Assembly (NCBI RefSeq): GCF_002234675.1
Contig: NC_019872.2
Span: forward strand, 13,885,950 to 13,949,949
DNA from: Oryzias latipes
Lineage: Eukaryota > Chordata > Actinopteri > Beloniformes > Adrianichthyidae
DNA length: 64,000 bases
Direction: 5' to 3'
Of this stretch, positions 39,041 through 51,254 are shown one piece after another. A program made the translations under genes and the position numbers. The number at the start of each line of letters is the position of its first letter. Positions within the stretch are counted from its first letter, which is position 1. Under the pieces are notes generated by a model. That model was not told the origin of the DNA. It made no database searches and worked only from the letters and a program-made list of their open reading frames with translations.

Positions 39041-40595
39041 TCATATGTGAAGCCTGGCAGCCAAAGCTTAAAGCTTTAATTTTAAATCCTGTTTTTAAGA
39101 AAACTTGGCCAAAATTTCATCGAAAGGGAAGTGATGGATAGCATCAAACAAAGAACTGGGATTTCCCTTTATACAAAATAAACATGGGTCTAGTCTGGAC
39201 TTCTGCTTCTGTCTTTGGCTGTTATCACCAAGCCCTCAAATTACGTTCCTGAATTTTAAAGCTTGACTATACGTGTTAAATGTCCTAAAATTTGCCACTG
39301 GAGGCTGGTTTCAGGAGCAATTTCAACTTAAAACTTAATTTCACTTTATTGATTTATTTTGTGCTCATGAGAACTACATGTGTGGGGGAGGTGATGACAA
39401 GGTCAAGAAGGATGACCCAATAATTTACTCAGTTGTTCCAATGAATGTTGATTATTTTACCATACAACATAAACTTCAAGCAATTTGAAACAGCATAAAA
39501 CAGTATGTTTATAAAAGCTTAACTTTTTTATTGAGTTATGATTTTTTGAATGTTTGATATAAAGATGTCAGGATAAAAAAATGTATTCCTGTTTCCGTAC
39601 TAAAAGAAGGTCCTGTTTTATTTAAAATCCGTAAATTTAGTATTCTTTGTTTTTAATGAAATAAATATATTTAAGATTAACATTTATTGTCTTACAGTGG
39701 GGACATTTCCATTAAAGTGTGTAATTGTCAGATTTTAAAATTGAACTGTTGTAAAATGTGCAATTAAATCTCAAATATGAATTGTATTCATGTTTTTTCT
39801 GTTTGTTTTCTCTTTTTGTTTTGTGTTTTTACAATTTTCTGATTGTACAACCAAACAGCATATTCAATTTTCTATTTCTTTTGAGTGTTGCTGTTTGAAC
39901 TGTGGGTTAGTGACGGGACATCCATCAATTTAGTTTTTGTCAGACAAAGGACAACACCAATATTTAGACTTTAGTTTCGTTATTGTTCCTACAAAGCTGG
40001 CTAAAACCGGATGAAAATGTACCATTTGGTTTAATATAACCCAGTAGCCACAATGCCACAGGCATTCTTATAAATAAAATGGAGTATACTGTATACTGTA
40101 TCCAGAAACTCATTAAGAAATTGTGTATTTTTTCAACCAGGCATTCGAGCAATTGATTGAAACGGGAATAGGTTAATAAAGATTGTTATAAATAGTTGAA
40201 GCATAAAAAAAATAATAACACAAAAACTTTAGAGAGTATTTATTGTTCTAAACGTTTAGCTGTATATTTAAATAAATAATTTAATATGTCATTTCAGCAA
40301 AAAGAAAAAAAAACACAAGATTGTCTAAAAAGGTCTCTGTAAAAAAAACTGCCAATCAAAAACAGACAGAGACATCCATTCAAACATGTTTTCCTACTCT
40401 GCCCCACTTTAGTCCACATACTTTTTCAGACCTGTAAAACCTTCAAAAGTGGAAGTTCTTAGCACAGACATATTTGAGACATACGGTAATAAACAGGACA
40501 TGCTGTGTTTGTGTGTGTTGTTTTTTTTTTTTATTACAGTGCACTGTATTGGGAACTTCTTCAAAAACACTTTATTGTGCCTCTCATTCGTTCCC

Positions 40596-43500
40596 CTATG
40601 CATACAAGCTCCAGTAAAGGATGTTGAAGAGCAGATAAGCCATAGGAAATATAACTCTGGAGTAAGAGTCAATCATGTAGCTGTTGCTCATAATGAAGTT
40701 GAGGTTGTGTTTTATTGTTTTCCGGCGGCGAAGCCTGGTCCCTTCTGAAGGCGCAGAGACGGTGGAGTTTCGCGATTGCGTGTTTCTCTCTGTGTTCGGG
40801 GTGCTGGTCCCCTCGGGAAAAGAGGGCAGGTCAATGTCGTTGTCATGGAAACACCCATCGAAGGCCATAGCCTGGTTAGCATTAAAGGAGCTGGGAATCT
40901 GTGGAAAAAGAGAGCATGTTGGTCCATTCGTGCTGGTGATTTAGGATTGATTTAAAAAGATTTTGTGACGCTAAAGACCTTTGCGTTCTTGAGCTTCTTC
41001 ATCTCCTCCACCGTGGTGAAATAGTTGACGGCAGCGTATTCAATGACAGACAGAAAGACAAACAGGAAGCTGGCCCATAAGTAGATGTCCACAGCTTTGA
41101 CGTATGAAACCTGCGGCATGGAGGCTGAGACGCCAGTGATGATGGTGGACATGGTCAAAACTGTGGTGATACCTGGGTACACAAAGCGACAGCACAAAGC
41201 ACGAGTATTAAAAATGTTGATTTACAAAGTCTGGAAGGATTATAATACATGCAGTGCATTTAAATGTAGGTCAGTGGATCACAATCCCTGCAGTGTAATA
41301 GTGTCTCTGTAAGCCACAGGTCCCATCACTTAGAAAAAAAAAATAAAAAGACATATAAGCAAAAAAAAATAGACATTAAGAATAGAAAACCATCACCACC
41401 AACCAACACATATTCACAATGGGCTGTTAGAGTTGCAAAGTTGTAAAACATATATTGTTAACAACCTGCATATTTTATTTTTACATTCCCCCATTAAAAA
41501 TTTCCATCCTTTCCATCAATCTAAATGTTAGGTGTCTGAACATATTTTTTTCACAACTGCCTGTAGAACAAGGCGGGGCGGGGTACTTTTTGACTGATGA
41601 GCCAAAAAAGGTTCTAAAATTTTACAGAAGGACCGGACCAGGACCAGATGCTCGTGTGTGAGGCGTGTTTTGGAAATAAGAGAAGCTAATAACATGGAAT
41701 CATGAACACATGATTTAATTTTGATTGAAAATTAATATTTAAAAAAAGTAATTTTTATTTTTTTACTTTGGCTTTTGTTTTAACCTTAGTGCCAGTTGTA
41801 CTGATGGGTTGAAGTCCCTCCGAGAAAAACGCAGTTTAGAGAAATGCTGCCTTCATGTTGTGTTGGAATGATCTGAAAAATTACTGTCCGACTTGGGGGG
41901 GAAAAACATGAAACCTTCCAACACCACACGAATACAGAATAACTTTATGTACCTAAACAAAGGTCAATGTATTTGTAGTGCAGCATTTATGGGGAGACAC
42001 CAGAATTAGAGAGAAAATAAAACATTAATGGTGATTATTAATGTATTTTATTCCAGTTTGGCAGACCAGATGAAATTGTTTAATGGGGGACACATATGGC
42101 CCCCGGACCGTAGTGTGTCCACCCCTGCTGGATTGCAATTTTACAACATATACAGAGCATTTTCCAATTTTTTGTTTATATATGTATAAAAACATATATT
42201 TTCTAAATACCCAAAGAGACCCGTGCAGGCACAGCCCTCCTGTCTATCCAGAAGGAAACCCAGGATAGCATGACCATCAACATGGTTGGAAAGTAGGTCT
42301 GCAGCATGAAGAAGAAGATGTGCCGCCTTAGAATGAAGTTTATGTAGAGTCGATTGTACCAACCTGGAACAAAGACAAAGTTGAAACACATAACAGACCA
42401 CACACAGTATCATACTTATTGTAAATGTTAAAGAAAATGTGACAGTAGCCACACACAGATATGCAAAAACAGTGACTCCAAATTGCTGCCATAGATAGGA
42501 TTGAAATCCTCTTGTACAGAAACGTGCTGAATTATGGGCCAGGCTCAGATCATCATTCCCTGTTTTTCATGGTTTTTCTTTCATTAAATATTACCATGGT
42601 TTAGTAAAATGTTGCATGCCACATATAATAAGTTTAATATGTCAGAATCATGTAAAAATATACAAGTACTGGGATATCTGTATGTAAGACAAAGTTATAA
42701 AAGTTTAAGCCAAACAGGGCAGACAGAACAAGACGCAGAATTCCCAAAGTGTATCCATTAATGCTTTGAATTTTAATTTGAATGAATGGTTATAGAAATA
42801 GTGGTCACACTATTAAAGACGAGTTTACCTGTACTGTACAGTTTACCTGTAGTGTACCTGTACTGCTGCCGCAACAAGGAAATTTCCCCATCGTGGGACT
42901 AATAAAGGAATGTCTTATCTTATCTTTTCTGATTTATTCGTGCTTCATCTCCCTTTTTTGTTTCATGACATCTAAATGTAATTTTAATTTAGCAAAACCT
43001 TCTGCACTTTACTTTACAACAGCGACACGATGTAAAAGAATGCAAAGCAAATTTTAAGGTGCATCAGGCAAGACGCAAAAATTTTGGACTTCTATGTGAG
43101 TTTCAGTTTAAATGTTTACAGACCCAAACCATTAAAAATTGTTTTTGGTGTTTTGATAATAAAGATACAAGAAAACTAGACTTAAAATTGCATTCATGAT
43201 TATTTCTTTGTTGTAATTGTTGGGAATTATGACCAGACAAAAATAATGGTTGTAATTGTTCCGTAGAAAGTACGACAGGCAGGCCACAGGTTTCCTGCTC
43301 TGCTCCATTCTGATGGATTCACCTGTAGACAAATACATCCATGTACATCTTCGTTTTCCTCACCTGAGCTGGCATCTGGCTCAAAACTGTACGGCTGGAT
43401 GGCCACAATATTGCTTGGCATTTTTGTTGCATAGATTGTGGTTGTGAGGGCTGTAAGCGCCATGAACTTGCTCCAAAATATCTATCTGACCTGATTCAAG

Positions 43501-46500
43501 TGTACACTCCCCCCCGCTCCCTTAGGTCAACAAATCAGACACAGCTGGTCGTCTCGAAGACCAGGAGAAAACTGAGAGGTGACCGAGCCTTCTCAATCTT
43601 CGGACCAAAAATCTGGAACGAATTGCCCTTGTACCTCAGACAGATAGACTCACTTGGTATTTTTAAATCTGCTCTTAAAACATATTTTTTCACTTTGGCT
43701 TAGTTGGAATCCGGACCTATTTTATGTGTTTTACGCTTTATATTGTCATGTGCTTTTATTAATTTTTGTGTTGTTCAGCACTTTGGTGAACCTTGTTCTG
43801 TTTAAAGTGCTTTATAAATAAAGTTGAGTTGAGTTGAGTAAGCTAGCAGGAGAGCGTATAAATGGAGATCTCTCAATTAAGGATGATGCAAAAGGGGCGG
43901 GGTTGCTCTGCCTCATTGGTACCATCCACGACTCAGAGCCAAATTTCTAATGAACTACTGCCACTCTGCAGAAATGACACAGGTATTTTTATTTTGGCAA
44001 CAAACAGCTTAATCATAATTAAGAAACCCCTGGGAACGCTTTGAAAAGAGATTAAAAGATGATCGGAGTAGGACTCTAACCATCTCTTCATTGAAGAAGA
44101 ATGGAAGAAGATTCCAAACAGGAAGCAAAGAAAGAAAATAAGAAAAAAAACTAAGAAAACATTTAATTAGACCTCAGAATGTTTTTAACCGAGTAAAGTT
44201 CAGGAAGAAAGTTCAGCTCTGTTCTTCCATGGAAATAAGGCTAAAACCACTGACACAGATCCAAAGTCAGTTTTAAGTTAGAAAAAAACTAAGTAAGATT
44301 TGATCATTTGTACCATTTTGAGGTTATAGTGACGTGTGCAGAGACTGAGAGCTTCACATACCAGTGCTGCTGTAAAAGGCAAGCCCAAAGGAAGGCTGGA
44401 AGTCTTCAACAAAAAACTGAGAGAGCACAATCTCATCAGTCCTCAACGAATCATTCCCATTCTTCCAGTAGAGCATTAGGTCATTCTCATTGTATGCATC
44501 TTAAAGAAAGGAGAGATCGTGTCTTAGCATTCAGTAAACACAGAGGCAGACACTGAGGAAAGAAAGGACAGGTCACACAGAAATTAACCTGTTCTTTTTT
44601 GTTGTTCTGTGTATTTTTGTTCTTTCTTCCATTAGAATTCTCATTTGCAATAAACAATTCATATTCACATTCAGACTGTTTATTTTCTTTTACTTGTTTT
44701 TAATCCTACACTTAAAAAACAAGTATGCATGCATTTTTGAGACCCCTAACTCATGATCAAAGCTTTATTAAGACCCATTGTATAAAACTTGGTCCATGTT
44801 TTCTTTCCTGTAGTGCATCATCATTCCACTAGGGGCAGCAGAAGGGCTTTTCTCTGCTCATTTAAAAATGGCTGCCTCCCTGAAATCATATAAAACACTT
44901 TTGCTGGGAAACGTTTAACTAATTTTTAAAGCTTTATAGTTAGAAAAACTCATCTTTTGTTATTCATTTATTTAAATGACTGATTGCTGTAGTGAAAAAA
45001 AAACAACACTTGTTGATAATTTGTTCTATATAATGCAGTTACACCATGTTACAAATGTGTGGATGAAATTTGAGACAGTAAATAAATAACTTAAAAAGCT
45101 TTACATTTGGAAACAGCCAATACCGACTTTTTATTACCTCCGGCTGGACGTTACAATATTATTTATATCTCATAAAAGGATAATATTGCAGATTTTATGG
45201 ATTTGATCAAAGGATTAAAAAAAACATGTCAATGCTAAAAAAATGGAATTTTCTGTCAATTTTTTGATGTAGTGGACTTTTCTGGGTTAATTGTAAAGCA
45301 CAATATTACTTCTTTGAAAAAGTTTTTCTAAAATAATAACAGATTTTTTTCATTCCCTTTGGGATTAATAAAGCTTCTTCTTCTTAGAAAAATAAAGGTC
45401 TGCATTAGAAACACAGCTCAACACATGATTCATTTACATTAAGTACCAAATGCATATATGCAAAGGTGAATACATGAATGTATATTTGAAGTGATTTTAA
45501 AAGCACCACTCCAAGGAGCAGTTGCTCAAATTTCAAATTTTTTTTCCAGAGCAATGTCAATAAAAGCGATTCTGATTCTTATATAATCATTGAGAAGTTA
45601 AATATGATCAGTCACTGCAGTCACACGTCATGCAGAATATCCGTTGGCCCACCTCAGCAAATATGAAATAAATAAAAGAGCGCTTTGTGTCCACTTCTGA
45701 CATTTTAAGCTGAGTAAAGCGTGATACTTACAGCTCTCCAGCTCTAGGGAGCAGTTCTGTGTGTCCAAAGGGAAACTGCTAAAGTCCATTGAACAGAGCG
45801 CTGTCACAGTGATCCTGCAAAACACAATAACGTTTGGTGAATGTCAACATGATAAAGTAACTTAGCATTAACCACATTCACAAAGATAATGCTTGGTCTT
45901 AGATATGCAAACAGGAAAATGTAAACTGATTTTTTTTCAGTTATACCAAAAACCAAAGACAAAAACAGGACAGTAGTCTTAAAGTGAAAATCGGATCAAA
46001 ATGCTGTGACTCATATTCCAGTCAGTCTTCACATGGAAGGGCCCTCTTTACCGGACACTGTAGAGAATGTTGCCATCAGGAAAAACTCTAAGCATGATGT
46101 TTTCCATGGTCGTATCGTGAATAAATGAGCGTTTGGAATGGACAAAGAACACATCTGGAACCCAAATTTTCTTGATAAGGCGTGAATCAAATGTGCGACT
46201 CTTGTTGCTGCTAGAGGGGAAGGCCAGTCGGTCATCCTGCCAGTAGTGCCTCAGGTAAAGTGTCATTGTAAAGTCCTGGCAAAAACGTGAAAGGAGGAAA
46301 CAAGCTCTGGTCAAACATCATAAAGGAAGTTAAAGGAGTTAATACATCCAAGAAGAAAATCATGTAATCTCACCATGTTTACTTCCGATATGCTGTCAAT
46401 GCTCTCCACCTGGACGTCTATGCCAACAGGAAGGGCTGAGCCTATTAAAAGTAGATCTATTAGTTAAGGTTAAAGCAGTTTTGGAATAATATACAGATTA

Positions 46501-49216
46501 CCTGCTACATAAATGACACCCGTGCATTTAAACTTAAGAGACAGAATGTGTGAGTGGAAGAAGTTATAGTGGTTCTCAAGAGAAACACCTCTTAACATCC
46601 TTCAAGCCTATAAAATGCTATTTGAATGTATTTTTTTATTTCCTGTGGCCTCAAAGGCAGAAGTGTGTCATAGCAACAGCCAAGTGATCTAAAACCCCAA
46701 AGAAATACTAACAAAGTGTCAGCATTTGAACTGATGCTTAAAAGATATTAAAGCACAAAGCTTTAAAATTACTGGAGGTTTGTTGTTATCTAAAGGCACA
46801 AACGGAAGTCATTAATATACTGTTCTAAAATTATTGAAGATATTTAAAACATTTTCAACATACTTTTTAAAGTTTTACCTATAATTTTAACTGTAAAATA
46901 AAACCTACTGAAACAAAACAATCGTCAGTAACGACAAAAGAGAATTACTTGAAAATTTAATGAAAGGAATGAATGAGTTGCAGAACAGCGGCTGAGTTCA
47001 TGCACAGATGTTAGAGGCAAAAAGCGGGGAGGGGGCATATTTACACAAGGATTTTCCAGGTCTGGTGATATGTGTGTCTATGTAAAAAGATTACTTTTAC
47101 AATGAAATGGTAATTCTAAATATGAACCTAAAGCTGCAGATTTAAAAGAAGTTTGGAGAAAACAAACACAATAGAAAGCTATAGGTTAAAATGTAGTTCT
47201 GGTCATCCAACCACTGCAGGCAGTTATGTATGCACCAAATAACGAAACAATGTTTCTATTGCATGATTTAATTATGAGATAAACAGCTGAATGTGTATCT
47301 AATCTAAACGTTACTTTCTGTTCTGACCAATATACTGTCCATAAGGAATTCTCTGCATCAAATAGTTACAGTGCTCTCATTATTTCAAATATAATTAGGC
47401 TTCACCCAGCCTCTTTAACCTCTACAATGGTCAAGCTATCAAGTAGGATTAAACATATGAACAAACTGATGTTGTTGGGTAAAAATGGTTTATCATAGCA
47501 ACATTTGTGGGAAACAGATTGGAATTCCAAAACTCTAAAAATCCAAGTATTAATATTATAGATGATCAGTTCTGTTTTAGCCTACATGATGATTATATTC
47601 TGCTAAAGTTCTTGTCATGCAAATACTTCAGAATAAAGGTCTCTGACTTTAGAACAAAAATATGTTATAACTACTGTGTTCATTTTTTTGTAAATTAATC
47701 AATTCAGATTTTTTTTAAAGACTACTTAATCAAGAAGGTACAGCTTGAACAGATATCTATCTTTCTCTCATCCAAACAACCTGCCAGCTGTGATGCAAGC
47801 AGGTGTTACCATGGTGATACATCTGGGTAAAGAAATGAAGCCGCTGTATGACTCTCCAGTGAACCCAAAGAAGCCTCTAATCCTGTTTCTTTACACACAA
47901 GCAAGCTGGGGTGTGGACGTCTCACATAAAAGAAAAATGTGTGGACATTTAAGTGGGTCACATTACAGGAACAACAATGCCTGTGAGTTCATGTTATGTA
48001 ATTGGTGCAGCACATATATAGTGGGTTCAAAATATAGTTTAGAGGTGGGCTTCAGTGGAAAGCAAATATAACACAAGACTAGCTTATCCTCTGATGAGAA
48101 ATTAATCATCTTAAAGGGAGGAGGAAAAAGTATTTGAATATAAAGAAAAAGAAATGTTTTTTTTTTTCATTAGTTATGTCTGAGTTTAAAAAACAACCTA
48201 GCCATGGCCTGTGTTGCAGTATTAAGAGCACAGTTCAGATTATTGTTTCTGCTCTGCTGGCGGCAGCCATTGTCTCATGCATCCAACAATCTAGGTCATT
48301 TTTTTTTCCGAAAAGCCAAAGACAAGCACAGTAATCTACATTAACCTCGCCGTGCTGCCAGGAGAGGACAAGGTTAAAAAAGTAACAATGTAAGAAATGG
48401 AATAAAGTATTTTCTTTGGTAAAAAAAAATTTGAATTACCTCCAAAACCTGGGCGCATTGCAAAGTCGTGATCTTCAATCCGAAGCAGCTGCTCAGACTT
48501 AATTAACAGAGACTTTGTGCTGTCCAGCTTTTTCATCTTAAGATCAACTCTTCTGGAAAACAGAATGAAATAAAATAATGAATCAACACAGCTTTCCTAA
48601 AAGCTCTTTTTGTCCTGTCAAGTTTTCTCTCTAGCCCTGACACACACTTTCGGAAAAAGACATTCACATCTGTGCTTGTGGTGTTAGCAGTTTCTAATTG
48701 GGTTTTAGCACTGATTAAAAGCAAAAAACCCAGGCCCAAATGAAAATAGGGATGCTGCTTCCAGCACACTGGCACTTTGAAAATAGGTCAAAGAAAGGAT
48801 GGGATCCCGTTTCAGAATCTCTCCTGAGCAGTCATCCAACAAACAAACCGTTAAAACCTTTTAAGGCATTAAGAAAAATGACGTGACACCATGTGTGGCC
48901 GGCCTTCTCTGACCTTGATCCAACACCACAGTAATGGAATCACTGTGATTAATCATGAGTTATGCAAGAACCTTTTTAATGTCCCTTACAGGATAGCGTC
49001 CCATCAATAAAGTCAATAAAAAAAATCATCCAAGAAATACTCTCTGGCTCACCCTCCGTGCTTTAGCTTAGTGTCTCCATGCTTTAGTTTAGTGTTCTCT
49101 CCGACGTGCAGCTCCTTGTGCCTCCTCTTTTTGGGGAAAGTGCTGCTGTTGAGCTGAGTGACAGGCCACAGCCAGGCCAAGCACATCAGTCTTAAGGCCA
49201 GGAGGGCCAATCTCAT
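40596..49216 (-). CDS. gabrr3: GABA-A receptor rho-3 subunit, complete
   Basis: It encodes a subunit of a pentameric GABA-gated chloride channel of the rho (GABA-C) class in the neuronal plasma membrane. Nine coding exons give 479 aa: 49216-49053, 48552-48440, 46441-46374, 46275-46052, 45814-45732, 44499-44362, 42363-42211, 41172-40979 and 40898-40596. Order: signal peptide ([19 protein letters not shown]), basic linker, ligand-binding domain with [11 protein letters not shown], the Cys loop [15 protein letters not shown] (13 residues between the cysteines), M1 to M3 with the pore helix in [20 protein letters not shown], an M3-M4 loop containing [10 protein letters not shown], and M4 ending YWSLYA. 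AMAFDGC and TMENIMLRV point to rho-3 rather than rho-1 or rho-2. The donor of exon 41172-40979 (GTCTTT) is weak. Introns hold several LINE 3' ends. Confidence 0.95.
42850..42935 (+). mobile_element. LINE 3' end with (TCTTA)n tail
   Basis: CCCCATCGTGGGACTAATAA followed by AGG and a short (TCTTA) repeat is the familiar 3' signature of a fish non-LTR retrotransposon. Only the tail is present. Confidence 0.55.
43490..43845 (+). mobile_element. LINE reverse-transcriptase C-terminal fragment with (TTGAG)n tail
   Basis: The frame 43500-43703 contains [15 protein letters not shown], then [18 protein letters not shown] and [13 protein letters not shown]. This is the end of a non-LTR retrotransposon ORF2. 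It is followed by GTGCTTTATAAATAAAGTTG and a TTGAG repeat. It is 5'-truncated and lies in gabrr3 intron 6. Clade uncertain. Confidence 0.65.
45350..45388 (+). mobile_element. LINE 3' end with (CTT)n tail
   Basis: CATTCCCTTTGGGATTAATA, AAG and then TTCTTCTTCTT: a very short LINE tail in a gabrr3 intron. Confidence 0.45.
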
Positions 49217-51254
49217 GGTTGAGACGGGACTTGAGACACAAGAGGAACCCAAATGTCCCTCCCACTTGGTCAGCGTCTCGCTCAGAGAGTGCCACAGAGG
49301 TCCCCGTCCTTCATAGATGCATCCATGTTCCGGAGGCCCTCATCCTGCCCTGCCACAAAAAAGCCGCCATGTCCCACGCTCTCATCTCCTGTAACACGTC
49401 GAGCATCAGATCAGATATCCAGTGCTTAGCTCCAGAGCTCAGGCGTCATCATGGCCAAGTTTGCTCATCACTGTGCCATCCCTCTGCTTGTGTGTCCTGA
49501 CGCAACATGTGGCTCTGGCTCCCTGCTGTCCCCTCCCTCCCATTTAAAACCAAATATCAATTTGTTTCTATAATGACAAAGGAATACCATTAATTCCTCT
49601 CTAATCTTCTTTTCTGCGGGTGGTGAAATCTTTCAGTAACCTACAAACTGGAGGCAGCACAGTGGAGTTAATACAGCCAGCAGTTTCATCATCGCTGGGA
49701 CCAGATAAAAATAAAAACTCTATATCCTACTTTTATACATTGAAGGATTTTCCTCCTGAAGTCATTCCCTGTGGCATTGAGAAGATGCAAATGATCTCAT
49801 CTAATGGAGACAGATGCAACCGTATGTCCTGGGTGACATCTGCACTCGCTGACCTTAGGGACTCTATGTGCTCAGTTCTGAAACCAGATGAAGTACTTCT
49901 GAAGCTGGTCCCTCTTTCTCTGGATTTAACAATTAAAAAAATTGTTTCATTAAATACTTTTCTAAATGCTGGACTTCCGTGCATCACATTTATTTTCCAT
50001 TGCATTTTAAAAATTGGTAATCAATTTTGCTTCCATCATATTTCTGTAAACAGAATATGGGTTGTGGAGTTCTGGTGCTTGCACATTCATGTTGTAAAAT
50101 GTGCTTCCAAAATACCCAGAGATTAATGCATTATTGGTGTTGGCCTGACTTCACTGTAAAGCTCCAAGTGACCTTTTGGAAACCTTTTACTCTGATGTTG
50201 TTTTTTGTACAGTAAAAACGATGATGATAAGATTTTTTGTTGATGTTGTTTTGTTGATTTTTGTATGAATTCCAGCATTTCCCTTTAAGTAAAAAAGATA
50301 TGTTTCCAACATAAAAGAGTTTGGAAAATGAATGGTTTCCATGGAGAATAGCTAATTGAATTATGTAAATAAATAAAATAAAGAGATGATATTTCTAAAA
50401 GATGAGACACGTATGTTAATTCTTACCTCAAACAGGTAAATAAAAACTGTTGCAGATGTCAAGATATAACTCAGCATGGACAGCATTATATTGGTGGGAT
50501 GCCCCCCTTAATCTGGGATTAAATTTGATTGAGGCCAGGCATGAGCAATGCTATCTTGAAGAAAGATGCACGTGGACCTCACTCTGTTCATGTGAGCCAG
50601 CTGCTGCTTGGCAAGCAGGGGGTGGCGGCTCGTCTCTGCCCTCCAGAGGTCAAAAAATGATAAAACTTGAGTAAGAAATTATTACTTTGTTTTCAAGATT
50701 TGTTTTTTTTAATTCACATTTTGTGGATTTGCAAAGCATATTTTTTTCATTTTGTCATCCACAAAAAATATCTAGATGACTTGTCATTGGAATATTAAAA
50801 AAGAATATTAAACAAAAAGTATTGACATGGCTGTCCTCAAAAAGTGGCTGCTACACTTTTATGAGTCACTGTTTTTGAAAGGTCTTATTGATGTGGTGTA
50901 TACATTTTGCAATAAAACATTTTTCTTTTCTTTTTTTCTGGTGGGATTAATGTCTTGTTCTAAAATGTGAACAATTTGAGAAGATTTTCTTAAGATTTGA
51001 TGCTAAATTCTAAATTTAATGACAATTATTTAATAAAAAATGAAAAAGTGTGCACTAGAGTTATTGGTGGAAGGTGGAAGGAACAGCAAAGTAGTTAAAG
51101 TTTTACCTGCCTGGTTAGTTATTCAGTGTTTCATTAGTGGAAGAAAGGATGTAAAGGGGTTTCACACTGAAACAGGCCGCTGCACACGGTTGATTTTCTC
51201 ATGTGTGCGTGATTTCTGTCTCAGGTTTGACACCTCACCAAACACCCAGCAGAC
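49217..51254. other. Bidirectional spacer between gabrr3 and hhla2
   Basis: About 2 kb separates the two start codons. It must contain both promoters, but no obvious CpG island or TATA element was seen. It includes an unexplained open frame at 49620-50126. Confidence 0.5.
49620..50126 (+). other. Unexplained open reading frame (about 168 codons)
   Basis: This frame is open for 507 bases between gabrr3 and hhla2; the first codon is GTG, and an ATG occurs inside. The opposite strand is also open over 49733-50005. I recognise no domain, and composition is mixed, without strong codon bias. It could be chance or a decayed mobile-element piece. Confidence 0.2.

Noticed and set aside
41870-42130. 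Possible hAT-like element ending GTGTCCACCCCTG in a gabrr3 intron
   Set aside because: Only one end is recognisable and the left boundary could not be located.
47745-48071. 108-codon open frame in a gabrr3 intron
   Set aside because: No family resemblance, no splice context, antisense to gabrr3; most likely chance.
48537-48552. Start of gabrr3 exon 2 at the ATG following CTTAAG
   Set aside because: That boundary breaks phase with the signal-peptide exon; the acceptor TTTTCCAG at 48553 joins correctly.
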